7,281 nucleotides of DNA from positions 1 through 7,281 of the forward strand of contig JBIQHJ010000087.1 in the NCBI GenBank assembly GCA_044508625.1, given 5' to 3'. The notes under the pieces are model-generated. The model did not search any database and was not told where the DNA came from. It saw only the letters and a program-made list of their open reading frames with translations. The translations under genes and the position numbers were made by a program. Position 1 is the first letter of the stretch; each line of letters begins with the position of its first letter. The stretch comes from Castellaniella sp044508625. GTDB lineage: Bacteria > Pseudomonadota > Gammaproteobacteria > Burkholderiales > Burkholderiaceae_B. Of the stretch, positions 5,362-7,281 are shown one piece after another.

Positions 5362-6294
5362 ATGAAGATAGCCTTTGTCTTTCCCGGCCAGGGGTCGCAG
5401 TCGGTCGGCATGCTCGACGCCTGGGCCGATGATCCGGCCGTCCAGGCCGCCGTGCGCGAGGGCGACGCCGCCCTCGGGCAGGACCTCTCGGGCCTGATCG
5501 CCCGGGGCCCCGCCGAGGAGCTGAACCTCACCGCCAACACCCAGCCCGCCATGCTGCTGGGGGCGGTCGCCATGTACCGGGCCTGGATCGCGGCCGGCGG
5601 ACGCCCGCCCGAGCTGGTCGCCGGCCACAGCCTGGGAGAATATTCCGCGCTGGCCGCCGCGGGCTCGATGGACCTGGCGGACGCCCTGCGCACCGTGCGC
5701 GTGCGCGCGCAGGCCATGCAGGCCGCGGTGCCCGTGGGCGCCGGCGGCATGGCCGCGATCCTGGGCCTGGACGACGAGACCGTGCGCCGGGTCTGCGCCG
5801 AGGCGGCCGCGGGCGAGGTGGTCGAGGCCGTGAACTACAACGCGCCCGCCCAGGTCGTCATCGCCGGGCATGCCGGGGCCGTCGAGCGCGCCTGCGAGCG
5901 CGCCCGCGCGGCGGGGGCCAAGCGCGCGCTGCCGCTGCCGGTCTCGGCGCCGTTCCACTCCAGCCTGCTGCGGCCCGCGGCCGAGGCGCTGCGCGAGGCG
6001 CTGGAGGCGATCGAGGTCCGCAGCCCGGCCATTCCCCTGATCAACAACGTCGACGTGGCCCGGCCGGCCGATCCCGCCGCGATCCGCGACGCGCTGGTGC
6101 GCCAGGCCTGGCATCCGGTGCGCTGGGTCGAGACCATCGCGGCGATGGCCGCCGACGGCGTCACCCACGTGGTCGAATGCGGGCCCGGCAAGGTGCTGTC
6201 CGGCCTGGTCAAGCGCATCGACCGCAACCTGCAGGCTTTGAACATCACCGATCCGGCATCGCTGCGGCAGACGCTGGACGCACTGGGAGGCTGA
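5362..6294 (+). CDS. fabD: FabD, malonyl-CoA:ACP transacylase
   Basis: A 310-residue enzyme (E. coli about 309) that transfers malonyl from CoA to AcpP, making the extender unit used by FabH and later condensing enzymes. Key features: FVFPGQGSQSVGM (5-17, with oxyanion-hole Gln10), the nucleophile Ser90 in AGHSLGEYSAL, Arg115 (RVRAQAMQ) for the malonyl carboxylate, His199 in SAPFHSSLL as catalytic base, and Gln248; all sit two residues before the E. coli equivalents (92, 117, 201, 250, recalled). VVECGPGKVLSGL (270-282) is the typical C-terminal motif. The frame is open far upstream inside fabH, but the family start is this ATG, preceded by AGGGA (5352-5356) that overlaps the fabH stop. fabG starts one base after its stop. 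Confidence 0.98.
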   Translation: MKIAFVFPGQGSQSVGMLDAWADDPAVQAAVREGDAALGQDLSGLIARGPAEELNLTANTQPAMLLGAVAMYRAWIAAGGRPPELVAGHSLGEYSALAAAGSMDLADALRTVRVRAQAMQAAVPVGAGGMAAILGLDDETVRRVCAEAAAGEVVEAVNYNAPAQVVIAGHAGAVERACERARAAGAKRALPLPVSAPFHSSLLRPAAEALREALEAIEVRSPAIPLINNVDVARPADPAAIRDALVRQAWHPVRWVETIAAMAADGVTHVVECGPGKVLSGLVKRIDRNLQALNITDPASLRQTLDALGG

Positions 6295-6295
6295 C

Positions 6296-7036
6296 ATGTC
6301 CGACAAGCAACTCGAAGGCAAGATCGCCCTCGTCACGGGCGCCTCGCGCGGCATCGGCCGCGCCATCGCCCTGGAACTCGCGGCCGGCGGCGCCACGGTG
6401 GTGGGTACCGCCACCACCGAGGCGGGTGCGCGGGCCATCACCGAGGCCCTCGCGGCGCAGGGCGGCCGCGGCGCCGTGCTGGACGTCACCGACGCCGCCG
6501 CCTGCGACGCCCTGCTGGCCGAGCTCGCCCAGGAGGGCGCGCCGCACATCCTGGTCAACAACGCCGGGATCACGCGCGACGGCCTCATCATGCGCATGAA
6601 GGACGAGGACTGGGCCGCCGTCGTCGAGACCAATCTCTCGGCGGTGTTCCGCCTCTCGCGCGGGGTGGCCAAGACCATGATGAAGGCCCGCTGGGGCCGG
6701 ATCATCAACATCACCTCGGTGGTGGGCTACAGCGGCAATGCCGGCCAGGCCAACTACGCGGCCGCCAAGGCCGGCGTGGCGGGGATGTCGCGCGCCCTGG
6801 CGATCGAGCTGGGCAGCCGCAACATCACGGTCAACTGCGTGGCGCCGGGCTTCATCGAGACCGACATGACGCGCGCCCTGAACGAGGCCCAGACCGCCGC
6901 CATCCTCGGCCAGATCCCCCTGGGGCGCCTGGGCTCGGCGGCCGAGATCGCCCACGCGGTCGCCTACCTGGCCGGCCCGAACGCGGCCTACGTAACAGGT
7001 ACCACCCTGCACGTCAATGGTGGTATGTACAGGTAA
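6296..7036 (+). CDS. fabG: FabG, 3-oxoacyl-ACP reductase
   Basis: A 246-residue short-chain dehydrogenase/reductase that reduces 3-oxoacyl-ACP to (R)-3-hydroxyacyl-ACP with NADPH, the first reductive step of each elongation cycle; it acts as a tetramer in the cytoplasm. Visible elements: nucleotide-binding TGASRGIG (14-21), NNAG (88-91), and the catalytic tetrad Asn113 (ETNLSAVF), Ser141 (NITSVVG), Tyr154 and Lys158 (ANYAAAKAG). PGFIETDMT (184-192) and the ending TGTTLHVNGGMYR are typical of FabG rather than other SDRs. A strong GGGAGG Shine-Dalgarno at 6285-6290 lies within the end of fabD, 5 nt before the ATG, and the genes are separated by one base, implying coupling. Placement between fabD and acpP confirms the role. 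Confidence 0.98.
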   Translation: MSDKQLEGKIALVTGASRGIGRAIALELAAGGATVVGTATTEAGARAITEALAAQGGRGAVLDVTDAAACDALLAELAQEGAPHILVNNAGITRDGLIMRMKDEDWAAVVETNLSAVFRLSRGVAKTMMKARWGRIINITSVVGYSGNAGQANYAAAKAGVAGMSRALAIELGSRNITVNCVAPGFIETDMTRALNEAQTAAILGQIPLGRLGSAAEIAHAVAYLAGPNAAYVTGTTLHVNGGMYR

Positions 7037-7044
7037 TGCATCAG

Positions 7045-7078
7045 GAACGGATGACGCCGTCTAAGGTAAAATCCGTTC
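7045..7078. repeat. 8-bp perfect inverted repeat downstream of fabG
   Basis: GAACGGAT (7045-7052) and ATCCGTTC (7071-7078) are exact reverse complements, separated by 18 nt, starting 8 nt after the fabG stop. As RNA this would be a modest hairpin with a large loop. No T run follows directly, so it is not a classical terminator. It could be an RNA processing or 3'-end stabilising structure between fabG and the much more strongly expressed acpP, or a protein site. A TAAAAT (7067-7072) overlapping the right arm resembles a -10 box but has no good -35. Confidence 0.5.
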
Positions 7079-7114
7079 AAACAAACCGGCATGCCACGCG
7101 CGGCGCGTCGAGAT

Positions 7115-7154
7115 CCAAGGGGATGTCGCCGCCGCCCTGGACCTGCCTTTTTTT
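7115..7154 (+). terminator. Weak terminator-like structure before the acpP promoter
   Basis: A run of seven T (7148-7154) follows GC-rich sequence. The only upstream stem I find is CCAAGG (7115-7120) with CCTGG (7136-7140), five pairs with one bulged A, ending 7 nt before the T run. Partial termination of the fab operon transcript ahead of the acpP promoter is possible, but stem and spacing are poor. The palindrome ACGCGC-G-GCGCGT (7096-7108) lies just upstream. Otherwise 7037-7225 holds no gene. Confidence 0.25.
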
Positions 7155-7165
7155 ACCACCGCCCG

Positions 7166-7195
7166 CTGCCCCTGGTTGCCTCATTTGGCTATAAT
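7166..7195 (+). promoter_or_regulatory. acpP promoter
   Basis: A consensus TATAAT (-10) sits at 7190-7195, 30 nt before the acpP ATG, in a locally AT-richer patch. At 17-18 nt spacing the -35 region reads CTGCCC/TGCCCC (7166-7172), a poor match. The closer TTGCCT (7176-7181) is only 8 nt from the -10 box, too near to serve as a -35. An own promoter for acpP, giving more ACP than the other Fab proteins, is known in E. coli and fits the 189-nt fabG-acpP gap here. Confidence 0.65.
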
Positions 7196-7225
7196 TCGCG
7201 GGATTTTCCCTACTTGGAGATATGC

Positions 7226-7281
7226 ATGGAAAGCATCGAACAGCGCGTCAAGAAGATCGTCGCTGAGCAACTCGGCGTCAA
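7226..7281 (+). CDS. acpP: Acyl carrier protein, N-terminal fragment cut by the window edge
   Basis: Eighteen complete codons are present, encoding MESIEQRVKKIVAEQLGV, which is helix I of bacterial AcpP (E. coli begins MSTIEERVKKIIGEQLGV). AcpP is the roughly 78-residue phosphopantetheinylated carrier of all acyl intermediates made by FabD, FabH and FabG and the acyl donor used by PlsX. The serine that carries the prosthetic group lies beyond the edge. Two ATGs are close together: 7222 and 7226. Only 7226 gives the ACP sequence; the one at 7222 is in another frame. A GGAGA Shine-Dalgarno at 7216-7220 lies 5 nt before 7226, confirming the choice. fabF would be expected further downstream, outside the window. 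Confidence 0.97.
   Translation, partial: MESIEQRVKKIVAEQLGV

Noticed and set aside
4196..5362. A 388-codon minus-strand frame and a 343-codon one at 3235-4266, rich in His/Asp/Val/Gly.
   Set aside because: Typical antisense shadow composition, opposite plsX and fabH, no family resemblance and no ribosome-binding site.
4744..6714. A 656-codon open frame on the minus strand opposite fabH, fabD and fabG.
   Set aside because: It is a by-product of high third-position GC in the true genes; the translation has no recognisable domain and the plus-strand genes have complete catalytic residues.
7222..7281. An acpP start at the ATG at 7222.
   Set aside because: That frame reads MHGKHRTARQ, unrelated to ACP; the ATG at 7226 gives the ACP N-terminus at proper distance from the Shine-Dalgarno.
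1..7281. A hidden novel system such as a defence island, mobile element, CRISPR array or biosynthetic cluster.
   Set aside because: Every long stretch is accounted for by conserved housekeeping genes with intact motifs; no direct-repeat arrays, transposase, integrase or att-like repeats were seen.

Overview
The window is high-GC DNA (roughly 70% by eye, third positions almost all G or C). It carries the conserved proteobacterial cluster maf(yceF) <- divergent promoter -> yceD-rpmF-plsX-fabH-fabD-fabG-acpP. The ACP N-terminus (MESIEQRVKKIVAEQLGV), the 60-residue bL32 and the overall style suggest a betaproteobacterium of the order Burkholderiales, probably Alcaligenaceae (Bordetella/Achromobacter-like). 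That placement is inference from recall of these proteins, not a search result.

Layout. Positions 1-908 (+) hold the 3' end of msrP and the complete msrQ, the periplasmic methionine sulfoxide reductase and its haem membrane partner, joined by a 1-nt stop/start overlap. A 127-nt gene-free gap rich in GC hairpins (909-1035) separates them from two convergent minus-strand genes: a short RsmI/tetrapyrrole-methylase-type methyltransferase (1036-1743) and a YceF-type Maf nucleotide pyrophosphatase (1740-2333), overlapping by 4 nt. A divergent promoter region (2334-2483) contains a strong sigma70-type promoter reading right. From 2484 to the right edge run yceD (DUF177), rpmF (bL32), plsX, fabH, fabD, fabG and the first 18 codons of acpP, all on the plus strand.

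The right-hand genes form a single functional unit. PlsX supplies acyl-phosphate for phospholipid synthesis. FabD makes malonyl-ACP, FabH starts acyl chains, FabG performs the first reduction of each elongation round, and AcpP carries the intermediates. The leading yceD-rpmF pair links the unit to large-subunit ribosome production, as in E. coli. Tight spacing (1-23 nt) from rpmF to fabG indicates one operon. Internal promoter-like -10 boxes precede rpmF and acpP, so those two highly demanded products probably have extra promoters.

I see no mobile element, CRISPR array, tRNA, rRNA, phage or defence gene, and no convincing undescribed multi-gene system. The items worth a second look are small and regulatory: alternative hairpins around the yceD start codon, a hairpin abutting the plsX start codon, palindromes in the divergent promoter, and a perfect inverted repeat between fabG and acpP.
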